A stretch of 64,000 nucleotides of DNA, from assembly GCA_963830175.1 (NCBI GenBank), contig CAWHKV010000009.1:434001-498000 (forward strand). The letters run 5' to 3'. This document shows, one piece after another, positions 29,102-37,146 of the stretch. The stretch comes from JBBRBB01 sp963830175. GTDB lineage: Bacteria > Bacteroidota > Bacteroidia > Chitinophagales > Chitinophagaceae. The first letter of the stretch is position 1. Each line of letters begins with the position of its first letter. Below the pieces are notes generated by a model. It ran no database searches. It had not been told where the DNA came from and saw only the letters and a program-made list of their open reading frames with translations. The translations under genes were made by a program, and so were the position numbers.

Positions 29102-30562
29102 ATGCTTAAAATATTTTTACCTGTACTTTTTTTAATTTTCTCATATAGTACGCAAGCTCAAAAACAGGTTTTTGACAGCCTTTCAAACAGGCTTGCTAAA
29201 GAAAAAATAGATTCGAACCGGGCAACATTACTTTGGTCTATGGCTCATGCCATAGGTTTGTATAACCCCGATACATCCATTTTTCTGGCGCAAAAAGCCT
29301 TGTACCTTTCACGTAAAATAAAATATACTGAGGGCGAATCCCGGTCGTTAAGTGTACTTGCTATAAATTTCAGGCAGTTGGGCGATTATAAAAAGGCACT
29401 TGAATTTTTTCTTGAGAAACTTAAGTTTGAAGAAGAGCAGAACAGTCCACGCAATTACGCCAGTACACTAATAAACATAGGCATTGTATATGTTTTTCAG
29501 GAGCAGTACGACATGGCGCTGGGCTATTATAAAAAGGCTGACTCTGTGGTAACATCAAACAACATTGATGATCTTAAATATTTTATTGCCAATAACCTGG
29601 GCGACTTACATGAGAGATTAACAAATTATGATGCTGCCTATTATTATTTCAACAGAGCTATTGATATAGCAATTGAATTAGATGATGGAGATTTTAAAGG
29701 TGCATCCATTCTTGGGTTGGGGCATGTTTATTTAAAGCAACATAAATTAGATTCTTCTTTACAGGCTTACAAAAAGGCAATACAATTATTACAGGCAGCT
29801 GACGATGAAGACCTGATTTGTGAAGGCTATCTCGGTCTTGCAAATTTGTATATTGAAAAAGGAGACACCGATTCCGCGCTTTACTATGGAGGGCTTTCTT
29901 ATGCCATGGCAGAAAAAGATGGCTTTGAATCCCGGCAATTGAATGCAGCCCATTTTTTAACTACGCAATACGAAGCTGCAGGTAACATTAAAAAATCTTT
30001 TGAGTTTTTAAAGATTACACAAAAATTGAAAGATTCGATAAACAGCGAAAGCCAGATTAGGGCTTTGCAAACATTATCTATTAATGAAAATCTAAGGCAA
30101 AATGAAATTGCTGAAAATAAAAGAAGGGTTGAGAATGAAAGGTTGCAGCAATTACAATTATTAGGTATTGGCTTATTTATACCACTTCTTTTTTTATCAA
30201 CGTTTTTATTAAGCAGGCGAAAGATAAACCAAAGGCTGATCCGGTTTTTAGGCATTATTTCGTTGCTGATTTTCTTTGAGTATTTGTTATTGCTATTACA
30301 TCCCTATGTTGTTGAGTTTACCCATCACACACCGGTATATGAGATATTAATTTTTGTCGCTATCGCATCAATACTTGTGCCTGCTCACCATAAAATGGAG
30401 CACCTGTTTATCCAAAGGTTAAACCTTAAAAAATCCCAGGCTGCGGCTAAAGACGCAGAGGAGACAATTAAGAAGAATGATGATGATAATATAGACACAA
30501 AGGCTCTACACCTCAAAGGCAACGATGAGGCAAATCATGAAAAACAGAAAAACAATTTATAA
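29102..30562 (+). CDS. TPR membrane protein
   Basis: A 486-residue protein with a signal peptide (1-19, ending STQAQ), tetratricopeptide repeats (about 45-330, e.g. GDYKKALEFFLEKLKFEEEQ, EQYDMALGYYKKAD) and three hydrophobic segments near the C-terminus (about 353-370, 382-400, 408-428). A charged cytoplasmic tail (K/D/E/N-rich, 440-486) follows, with no kinase or HTH domain. Looks like a TPR sensor missing its output domain; the nearby membrane-anchored HTH at 26874 could supply one. The divergent partner is the caspase-like gene. Function unknown. Confidence 0.75.
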   Translation: MLKIFLPVLFLIFSYSTQAQKQVFDSLSNRLAKEKIDSNRATLLWSMAHAIGLYNPDTSIFLAQKALYLSRKIKYTEGESRSLSVLAINFRQLGDYKKALEFFLEKLKFEEEQNSPRNYASTLINIGIVYVFQEQYDMALGYYKKADSVVTSNNIDDLKYFIANNLGDLHERLTNYDAAYYYFNRAIDIAIELDDGDFKGASILGLGHVYLKQHKLDSSLQAYKKAIQLLQAADDEDLICEGYLGLANLYIEKGDTDSALYYGGLSYAMAEKDGFESRQLNAAHFLTTQYEAAGNIKKSFEFLKITQKLKDSINSESQIRALQTLSINENLRQNEIAENKRRVENERLQQLQLLGIGLFIPLLFLSTFLLSRRKINQRLIRFLGIISLLIFFEYLLLLLHPYVVEFTHHTPVYEILIFVAIASILVPAHHKMEHLFIQRLNLKKSQAAAKDAEETIKKNDDDNIDTKALHLKGNDEANHEKQKNNL

Positions 30563-30570
30563 ACCTCTAA

Positions 30571-30768
30571 TTATTTAGTCGGCGATTTTACCGGCCGCAC
30601 GCTGGCAGTATCCATCATAGAAGTATCCATCATCATGGTATCGTGCATGTTGTCGGGCATGCTTTGCATGGTATCATTTTCATCGGCATCATTTTCATCT
30701 TCTCCCGATTCGCAGGCTGTAAAGACGATTGCACTCATTATAAACATGCTAAAAAATATTTTTTGCAT
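30571..30768 (-). CDS. Small acidic lipoprotein
   Basis: A 65-residue lipoprotein. Signal MQKIFFSMFIMSAIVF with lipobox FTAC, then a short Asp/Glu/Asn-rich and Met/Thr-rich tail (MHDTMMMDTSMM). The ATG at 30768 is used because it starts the signal peptide. The gene is convergent with the TPR gene (8-base gap). No recognised family; such tails can bind metal ions, but this is only suggestive. Confidence 0.6.
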   Translation of the reverse strand: MQKIFFSMFIMSAIVFTACESGEDENDADENDTMQSMPDNMHDTMMMDTSMMDTASVRPVKSPTK

Positions 30769-31008
30769 GAGGGGTTTAAATGGAGTAAGCATAATGTTTG
30801 GTTTAGTTTGAAAGGTACATGTATAAATTTAATTTTATTACATAAAAAATTATTCTTTTAAACAAAACTTATAACAACATTATCCGCATTATGGTTCTAA
30901 TTTTCAAGGGTCGCAGCAGCAATAATATGGGATACGCATAGCAATAATAGACTGTATGGAGAAAAAAGAAAAAGTTAGCGAAGAACAGTAAAACAAAAGA
31001 ATAGCTAA

Positions 31009-31040
31009 TTGTAGACTGTTGCTTTTATGTAATAACTTTC
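31009..31040 (+). promoter_or_regulatory. Putative promoter of the paaG operon
   Basis: TTG (31009-31011), 21 bases, TAACTTTC (31033-31040): one mismatch from the Bacteroidota consensus. Transcription would start near 31047, which supports translation from ATG 31055 and not from the upstream codon at 31019. Confidence 0.45.
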
Positions 31041-31054
31041 GCCAAATTTTTTTA

Positions 31055-31831
31055 ATGTCTCTTATACACCTGGAAATTGAAAAGAATGTTGCGGTAGTGC
31101 GGTTAAATCGTCCTGAAAAACTGAATGCCTTTAACAGGCAAATGGCTTTGCAGTTATTGCAAATTTTACACGATTGCAGCAATAACAATGAAGTTAAATG
31201 TATTTATATTACGGGTGCCGGAAAAGCGTTTAGCGCCGGGCAGGATCTGGAAGAAGTGTTAGATCCCGAGGGTCCGGGTATTCATACTATCCTTTCTGAA
31301 CATTACAACCCGCTCATCTCAACCATTCGCCATTTGCAAAAACCCGTTGTAGCCGGTGTTAATGGTGTTGCAGCAGGTGCAGGTGCCAATATTGCTTTGT
31401 GCTGCGATATTGTTATTGCATCTTCCTCTGCATCTTTTATACAGGCATTCAGTAAAATAGGGTTGATACCCGACAGCGGCGGAACGTTTTTTCTACCCCG
31501 GTTAATTGGTTTTCAAAAAGCAACTGCGTTAATGATGCTGGGTGATAAAATAGTTGCAGAGGAAGCAGAAAAACTTGGAATGATCTATAAAGTTATTGCT
31601 GATGAAAGCTTCGATTCTGAGGCTATACATCTTGCACAAAAACTAGCTGCCCTGCCAACAAAAGCGTTGTGGCTAACAAAAAAAGCGTTGAACGAATCCA
31701 TCAATAATAATCTTTCAGATCAATTGTTACTTGAAGACAAATTGCAATTTGAAGCTTCCGCAACAGAAGATTTTAATGAAGGTGTTGCAGCCTTCCTCGA
31801 AAAAAGAAAGCCTATCTTTAAAGGAAGATAA
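31055..31831 (+). CDS. paaG: Enoyl-CoA hydratase/isomerase, PaaG-like
   Basis: A 258-residue crotonase-fold enzyme. Oxyanion-hole segments are visible: GAGKAFSAGQDLEE (about 54-67, AGQDL being typical of PaaG) and VNGVAAGAGANIAL (about 102-115), with SKIGLIPDSGGTFFLP near 135. PaaG isomerises ring-1,2-epoxyphenylacetyl-CoA to the oxepin in aerobic phenylacetate degradation. The assignment is supported by the next two genes, PaaI and PaaY homologues, at spacings of 15 and 2 bases. No oxygenase (paaABCDE) or paaZ gene is in the window. A generic enoyl-CoA hydratase is the alternative. Confidence 0.85.
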   Translation: MSLIHLEIEKNVAVVRLNRPEKLNAFNRQMALQLLQILHDCSNNNEVKCIYITGAGKAFSAGQDLEEVLDPEGPGIHTILSEHYNPLISTIRHLQKPVVAGVNGVAAGAGANIALCCDIVIASSSASFIQAFSKIGLIPDSGGTFFLPRLIGFQKATALMMLGDKIVAEEAEKLGMIYKVIADESFDSEAIHLAQKLAALPTKALWLTKKALNESINNNLSDQLLLEDKLQFEASATEDFNEGVAAFLEKRKPIFKGR

Positions 31832-31846
31832 AAGAGAAAAACATTC

Positions 31847-32269
31847 ATGGAAAAAGTACTTGCGGTTCGGGTGGTAGACCATATGTTGGCGCATGATGCA
31901 TTCAGCAAATGGCTTGGAATTGAGGTGATTGAAATAAAGCCGGGTTACAGTAAATTAAAAATGCGCATTCGCCCCGAAATGCAAAATGGTTTTGGGGTTA
32001 TTCATGGCGGCATTGCTTTCTCTTTTGCCGATAGCGCGCTGGCTTTTGCCTGTAATAACCGTAACAATTTGTCTGTTGCCCTGGATGTTACAATTTCATT
32101 TACAAAAAAAATAAATGTGAATGATGAATTGGTGGCCGAAGCAGAGGAAGTGCACAACGGAAAAAGCACCGGTGTATATCTCATCACTGTTACAAATCAA
32201 AACAACGAAAAGGTGGCACTGTTTAAAGGAACATGTTTTAGAACAGGAAAGCCATTGGTAAAAGAATAA
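31847..32269 (+). CDS. paaI: Hotdog-fold thioesterase PaaI
   Basis: A 140-residue hotdog thioesterase that hydrolyses (hydroxy)phenylacetyl-CoA-type thioesters and relieves CoA trapping in the phenylacetate pathway. Visible signatures: NGFGVIHGGIAFSFADSALA (about 46-65) with the HGG turn and the catalytic Asp, followed by VALDVTISFTKKI and HNGKSTGVYLITVTNQ, closely matching the E. coli PaaI pattern (QGKQTGVYDIEIVNQ). Second gene of the paaG-paaI-paaY operon. Confidence 0.9.
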   Translation: MEKVLAVRVVDHMLAHDAFSKWLGIEVIEIKPGYSKLKMRIRPEMQNGFGVIHGGIAFSFADSALAFACNNRNNLSVALDVTISFTKKINVNDELVAEAEEVHNGKSTGVYLITVTNQNNEKVALFKGTCFRTGKPLVKE

Positions 32270-32271
32270 AT

Positions 32272-32865
32272 ATGTTCTACGAATTTAAAGGCATCAAGCC
32301 TGTTTGCCATCCATCCTCTTTTGTTCACCCTGCAGCATCGGTAACGGGCAATGTAATAATAGGGAAAGATGTATATATAGGTCCCGGCGCTGCTTTGCGT
32401 GGAGACTGGGGTGCAATTGTTATTGAAGATGGATGCAATGTGCAGGAAAACTGTGTTATTCATATGTTCCCGGGTATTACTGTTACATTAAAAGAAGGGG
32501 CCCATATAGGTCACGGCGCTATTATTCATGGTGCAACCATTGGCAAAAACTGCCTGGTAGGTATGAACACCGTTATTATGGATGAAGTGGAGGTTGGAGA
32601 TGAATGTATTATTGGTGCACTCAGCTTTATAAAAGCAGGCGAAAAGGTAGAACCTCGTAGTCTTATGGCAGGCAATCCTGCACGCTTTATTAAAAATGTT
32701 TCTGATGAAATGCTGCAATGGAAAACAGAGGGCACGAGGCTATACCAGCAATTACCGGCCGAAATGATAAAGACCTGGAAACCATGCGACCCCCTGACCG
32801 AACGAACTGAAACTCATCTTGGGCAGGATGCAACTTATGCCACCTGGATCAGTCAAAAAAAGTAA
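32272..32865 (+). CDS. paaY: PaaY-like hexapeptide-repeat thioesterase/carbonic anhydrase-fold protein
   Basis: A 197-residue left-handed beta-helix protein of the gamma-carbonic anhydrase family. Hexapeptide repeats run from VTGNVIIGKDVYIGPGAALR to VGDECIIGALSF. The metal-ligand histidines fit CVIHMFPG, GAHIGHGAIIHG. The wording RGDWGAIVIEDGCNVQENC, AGNPARFIKNVSDEM and WKTEGTRLYQQL follows PaaY of E. coli closely. PaaY is a thioesterase that removes the dead-end hydroxycyclohepta-acyl-CoA in phenylacetate degradation. Starts 2 bases after paaI, so translationally coupled. Confidence 0.88.
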   Translation: MFYEFKGIKPVCHPSSFVHPAASVTGNVIIGKDVYIGPGAALRGDWGAIVIEDGCNVQENCVIHMFPGITVTLKEGAHIGHGAIIHGATIGKNCLVGMNTVIMDEVEVGDECIIGALSFIKAGEKVEPRSLMAGNPARFIKNVSDEMLQWKTEGTRLYQQLPAEMIKTWKPCDPLTERTETHLGQDATYATWISQKK

Positions 32866-32866
32866 T

Positions 32867-33475
32867 ATGAAAAATTTTATTCTTCTTTCGGCTCTTATAA
32901 TTGCACTTCAAAGTTGCAGTCACACGCAGAGTCTTAGCCAGCCTTTGTTAAACGGAATGGGCAGACAGGAAGAGATTAAAGATTCGGTTTTAAATGCCAT
33001 CAGGCAAAAAAGTGATGTTGTTTTGGCTTATGCCGTTGAAAATTATGCATGGGGAAGAACAACAAACTTTTTAATTCTATTTAAAACCGGTGAAAACTGG
33101 ATGGGATATAATTATTTTGTGAACAGCATCGCCGGGAGTACGATAAATGGAAATGAAACGTTTAACATTAATCCGGCTGTGGTAAATGAAAAATCTGCTG
33201 ATTCTTTACTGGCATTTATAAAAGAACAAAAGGTTTGGGAAATTCTGGGCGATAACAACGAAGGTTTTTGCCCCGACGGTAATAAGAATTGCATGATTAA
33301 CGATGCGTCGGTAGACAGGCTGTGGATAGTAACCAAAGAATCTTTGATAAATCCCTCTTACTATGCACCTGCTTTTTATGAAGAATGTTGCCCGGGAAAT
33401 CAAAACAGGCAGCTTTTTATTAAAATAACGCAAAATATTAGGCGAATTGTTGCTATTGAAGCGCATAGCCGGTAA
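32867..33475 (+). CDS. Lipoprotein of unknown function
   Basis: A 202-residue lipoprotein (lipobox ALQSC, Cys about 17). The ATG at 32867 begins the signal peptide and immediately follows the paaY stop, so it may belong to the operon. The body contains KTGENWMGYNYFVNSIAG and a Cys-containing stretch NEGFCPDGNKNCMINDAS (about 127-144), with PAFYEECCPGNQNRQLF near the end. Six cysteines in the mature part suggest disulfides or metal binding. Family not recognised, and no link to phenylacetate metabolism can be shown. Confidence 0.65.
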   Translation: MKNFILLSALIIALQSCSHTQSLSQPLLNGMGRQEEIKDSVLNAIRQKSDVVLAYAVENYAWGRTTNFLILFKTGENWMGYNYFVNSIAGSTINGNETFNINPAVVNEKSADSLLAFIKEQKVWEILGDNNEGFCPDGNKNCMINDASVDRLWIVTKESLINPSYYAPAFYEECCPGNQNRQLFIKITQNIRRIVAIEAHSR

Positions 33476-33535
33476 ATTCCGGGTTTTGTTAAAGGCTGAT
33501 GTTATCTGTTTAACTTTAATTTATAAGCTACATCT

Positions 33536-34915
33536 ATGTTTACCAGGTTACAGTATCAAGTACTCTGTACAATAGTTTTATCCCTGTTCATTTTTTCCGC
33601 ATGCTCTAAAACAGATGGCAAAATTGTGGAGGAAGAAATATTTCCGCTTCCGATAGGTACCCCTGATTCCCTGCACATGGATAAACCCAACATCATTTTT
33701 ATTTTAAGTGATGATGTGGGGTTTGAAATTCCTACAAGCAATGGAGGCCAATCGTACAACACCCCAAATTTCGACAGGATGGCCGCATCGGGAATAAGGT
33801 TCACTCAATGTTATTCCTCCCCTATGTGTGCCCCTTCACGAACTATGTTGTTAACCGGTAAATACACTTTCAGAAACTATACAGCCTGGGGTGTATTAAA
33901 TCAAAAAGAAAAGACTATTGGAAATATGCTGCAGGATGCCGGTTACCGCACCATGTATTCTGGCAAATGGCAATTGGATGGTGGCGATGCCGCTATCAAA
34001 AATTTTGGGTTTGAAGACTATTGCGTTTGGCTTCCTTATAAAGTGGTTCCTGAGGCTGATGCCGGCTCACGCTATAAAAACCCCGCATTATATGCCTCGG
34101 GTAAATATCTCTCCGCGCAGGATGTAAATAATAAATACGGAGAAGACATTTTCGTTGATTCTATTTTCAGGTTTATGGAGCGCAATATTAATAATCCGTT
34201 CTTTGTTTACTATTCAATGAACCTTTGCCATCAGCCATTCTCACCCACGCCGGATGATAAGGAGTTTGCCAACTGGGTGCCCGATCATAGTAATAAAAAA
34301 GGTAAATTCTTTCCATCTATGGTAAAGTACATGGATAAGAAACTTGGACATATTTTAGATGCAACGGTTAGTCTGAATATTGACAAGGAAACCATTGTGA
34401 TTTTTGTTGGAGATAATGGAACTACAGAGGGAGTGGAATCATTGTTCAACGGACAAACCGTTGTTGGTGAAAAAGGGAATACCACTACCTACGGCACACA
34501 CGTTCCTATGGCAATCTGGTGGCCCGGGCGCATAATGCCGGGAGTAAATAACGACCTGATAGATTTTACTGATTTTCTGCCAACGTTTGCAGGCATGGCA
34601 AACATAACCGTGCCCAACTATGGTGTGCTTGATGGGGTTTCCTTTTATCCGCGTTTAATAGGAGGTGCAGGCACTCCCCGCGATTGGATTTTTTGCCAGT
34701 ATTCATTCGACACATTAGCAATTCATCCGCCATCACGGTGGGTGCAGGATAAAACATCTAAATTGTATGAAGACGGTGGTTATTATCATGCTAATGGATT
34801 TTATGATCTTTCAAAAGATATACTGGAAAAATCACCCATTCCAGATAACCAGTTAACAAGTCAGCAATTAGCCACCAAAGAAAAATTTGAGGGAATATTA
34901 AAGGTCCTCAAGTAA
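33536..34915 (+). CDS. Sulfatase-family lipoprotein
   Basis: A 459-residue type I sulfatase (alkaline-phosphatase superfamily). Lipoprotein signal with lipobox FSACS (Cys about 23). The first metal site is NIIFILSDDVGFE (about 53-65). The formylglycine motif is CAPSR in SPMCAPSRTMLLTGKY (about 97-112), so the Cys would need conversion by a formylglycine-generating enzyme, not present in this window. Further metal ligands: VGDNGTTEGVES (about 285-296), and a His/Lys in TTYGTHVPMAIWWPG. Probably desulfates polysaccharide or an aryl ester at the cell surface. Stands alone between two other lipoprotein genes. Confidence 0.9.
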   Translation: MFTRLQYQVLCTIVLSLFIFSACSKTDGKIVEEEIFPLPIGTPDSLHMDKPNIIFILSDDVGFEIPTSNGGQSYNTPNFDRMAASGIRFTQCYSSPMCAPSRTMLLTGKYTFRNYTAWGVLNQKEKTIGNMLQDAGYRTMYSGKWQLDGGDAAIKNFGFEDYCVWLPYKVVPEADAGSRYKNPALYASGKYLSAQDVNNKYGEDIFVDSIFRFMERNINNPFFVYYSMNLCHQPFSPTPDDKEFANWVPDHSNKKGKFFPSMVKYMDKKLGHILDATVSLNIDKETIVIFVGDNGTTEGVESLFNGQTVVGEKGNTTTYGTHVPMAIWWPGRIMPGVNNDLIDFTDFLPTFAGMANITVPNYGVLDGVSFYPRLIGGAGTPRDWIFCQYSFDTLAIHPPSRWVQDKTSKLYEDGGYYHANGFYDLSKDILEKSPIPDNQLTSQQLATKEKFEGILKVLK

Positions 34916-35006
34916 ACTGATTTCCAGAACGTCAAATCATTTGGGCAAGTGATGGCGTGCTAAAGTTTTTAAACAATAGCACCGGCCAATTGTCTGTTTA
35001 TTTATT

Positions 35007-36158
35007 ATGATCAAACTATTAAACCTTTTATTAATAACGCTTTTGTCTACCTGTAACGAAAACAGTACAAGTAATTCTATAACGGTAGCAGATACAACGC
35101 ATAAAACATTGAATGAATCTACTCCCTCACATATGGTACTTAAACCACAGATAAGTGGCTTTGCAGTAAGGGATTTTGATAAAATGGATACTTCATATTT
35201 GGACGATGCGCTGCTTTCTGTAGTAAACAGTTTTGTGGTAAAAGCTTACTGGAAAGACCTGCAGCCGGATATGAATGGTGATATAAAACACCCTAATGCC
35301 ATAGACAATGCTTTAGATTTTGTAAGAAGAAAAAATGCAGAAAATCCTAATTTGAATGCGCGCCTTAAGCTGCGTGTTTATTGCGGTGTGTATGCCCCCT
35401 CCTGGGTAAAAGACAAAGCAGGAACCTTTCCCATGTATAAAGCAAAAATGTCTGAGGATGTTCCAAAGTTTTGGGAGAAGTCTTACCTGGATGCATATGC
35501 AAACCTGCAGCAAAAACTGGCAGAAGTATATGATGCAGTGCCTGAATTATTGGATGTGGTGAATGGCGGCACGGGTACAGAAACTGCAGAATCACTAATA
35601 AGGAATGTTGGAAAAACAGGCGCTCATAAAAAGAATGCCCTAAGTTTTGCTGCCAACAATTATAACATAGAAAAAGATGTGGCAGCCATTAAAGAAACAA
35701 TTCTTGCCATGAAGGCGTGGAAACAAACACGGGTAAGCATGGCATTTTCTCCTTTTGCTTTAATAGATAAAACCGGGTTTAATGGAGAGGATGTAAATGT
35801 TTCAGAATCGTTACTCAATTTTTTTGTTGAAACCCTGGGTACACAGGCAGTAATGGGAAACAATGGTTTGCGGGATGATGAAAAAGGCACAAATGCAGAA
35901 CGTTGGGCTGAGGGTGGCGCAAACAACAGGTTGTATGCGTTAATGGAGAAATACAATAAAGAAAAAAACATTGGACTCTATTTTCAAACCGCCGTGCTCG
36001 ACCGTATCGGTAATGTAAATACTGCCATTGAAACCGGAATAGAAAAAGGTGCTGGTATGATTGAATTACCGGGCAATACCAAAAGCTTTAATAAATATAT
36101 TTCTTTGGAAGAACTTAAAAAGTATGATGAACGATTAGAAGCACAGGCAAAAAAATAA
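35007..36158 (+). CDS. Putative glycoside-hydrolase-like lipoprotein
   Basis: A 383-residue protein with a short signal and lipobox-like LLSTC (Cys about 16). No family is recognised with certainty, but the layout is that of a TIM-barrel glycosidase: FVVKAYWKDLQPDMNGD, LRVYCGVYAPSWVKDKAG, DVVNGGTGTETAESLIRNVG with a candidate acidic residue after the strand, RVSMAFSPFALIDKTGF and YFQTAVLDRIGNVN. Full-length-looking. Neighbour of a sulfatase, which would fit saccharide use. Convergent with the AraC regulator, with 4 bases between stop codons. Hydrolase activity is an inference from fold-like wording only. Confidence 0.5.
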   Translation: MIKLLNLLLITLLSTCNENSTSNSITVADTTHKTLNESTPSHMVLKPQISGFAVRDFDKMDTSYLDDALLSVVNSFVVKAYWKDLQPDMNGDIKHPNAIDNALDFVRRKNAENPNLNARLKLRVYCGVYAPSWVKDKAGTFPMYKAKMSEDVPKFWEKSYLDAYANLQQKLAEVYDAVPELLDVVNGGTGTETAESLIRNVGKTGAHKKNALSFAANNYNIEKDVAAIKETILAMKAWKQTRVSMAFSPFALIDKTGFNGEDVNVSESLLNFFVETLGTQAVMGNNGLRDDEKGTNAERWAEGGANNRLYALMEKYNKEKNIGLYFQTAVLDRIGNVNTAIETGIEKGAGMIELPGNTKSFNKYISLEELKKYDERLEAQAKK

Positions 36159-36162
36159 AAAA

Positions 36163-37086
36163 TTAGTTAAGCAATTCGCAGGGTTTTAAACCTGTATGTT
36201 TCTTGAAAGCAGCAGAAAAGTGAGAGATGTAAGAATAACCCAACAATGCAGAAACATCAGTTACACTTAAAGACTTTTCGTACAAAAGGTACTTGGCGTG
36301 TTCCATTCTTTGCTGCTGGTAAAAATCGAAAATGGTGGTACCGAACATTTCCTTAAAACCCTTCTTCAGGTAGCATTCGTTAATGGCAACCTTCCGGCTT
36401 AATTCCTTTATAGTAATAGGCTCACCAATATGTTGCAGTAAAATATCACGGGCTTGTAATATTCTTTCCCTGCCCGCTTCATCAGCTAAAAAACTACAGG
36501 TAAAAACAAGCTCCTTTTCATCAGTAAGGCATTCAATGCTGTTCAGCAACAGCTCATGCACTTTAGCGTTGATGAAGATGTTTTCCATAGATCCATCATA
36601 ACTATGATTGATCATTTGGTTAAGCATCGATCGCTTTCTATGGCAAAGGGAAAAGGATCTGGTAAAAGATTCCGGGTATTTAAAGGCCAGCACTTCATCT
36701 TTATGGCTGGTAACTTTTAAATTATGCACAAACTGGTGCAGGAAGGTCGAGGAAAAATGAAAGTGAAATACATCAACAGTTTCATTAGATCCGGTGCAAC
36801 CCGCAGCAGGCAATTCATTGCATTGAAGACAATTTTTCTGCGCACAATACCGGTTTCCTGTTATGCAATACCTTAATTCTAAGAAATTATTGCGTGGTTT
36901 GGTTTTATCAAAATTATATACCAGCATGCCTGAATCGGGTAATTGGTTGGTTGTTTTAACCGCATACCTGCGAATAACATACTGAACCGAATTTGGAATG
37001 CGCTGCTCTTTTTGGTGCACAATTTCCAGGTCCATTGTTTCAGCAACGGTTGCATAATGCTGTAATATTTCATTTTCAGGTAACAT
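36163..37086 (-). CDS. AraC-family transcriptional regulator with Cys-rich sensor domain
   Basis: A 307-residue regulator. Two HTH motifs at the C-terminus (about 205-305): ITIKELSRKVAINECYLKKG and VTDVSALLGYSYISHFSAAF, ending KHTGLKPCELL. The N-terminal sensor has a cysteine cluster, LRYCITGNRYCAQKNCLQC, plus AGC (about 90-120), which could bind a metal or Fe-S cluster. ATG 37086 is preferred over 37122: on the minus strand a -7-like TACCTTTG lies at 37105-37098, placing the transcript start downstream of 37122. Two small dyads, AGGTT-4-AACCT (37115-37128) and TTAACGTTAA (37130-37139), could be operators. Target genes unknown. Confidence 0.85.
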   Translation of the reverse strand: MLPENEILQHYATVAETMDLEIVHQKEQRIPNSVQYVIRRYAVKTTNQLPDSGMLVYNFDKTKPRNNFLELRYCITGNRYCAQKNCLQCNELPAAGCTGSNETVDVFHFHFSSTFLHQFVHNLKVTSHKDEVLAFKYPESFTRSFSLCHRKRSMLNQMINHSYDGSMENIFINAKVHELLLNSIECLTDEKELVFTCSFLADEAGRERILQARDILLQHIGEPITIKELSRKVAINECYLKKGFKEMFGTTIFDFYQQQRMEHAKYLLYEKSLSVTDVSALLGYSYISHFSAAFKKHTGLKPCELLN

Positions 37087-37146
37087 AAAACAGGCGGCAA
37101 AGGTAACGTAACAAAGGTTCAAAAACCTGTTAACGTTAATTTGAAA

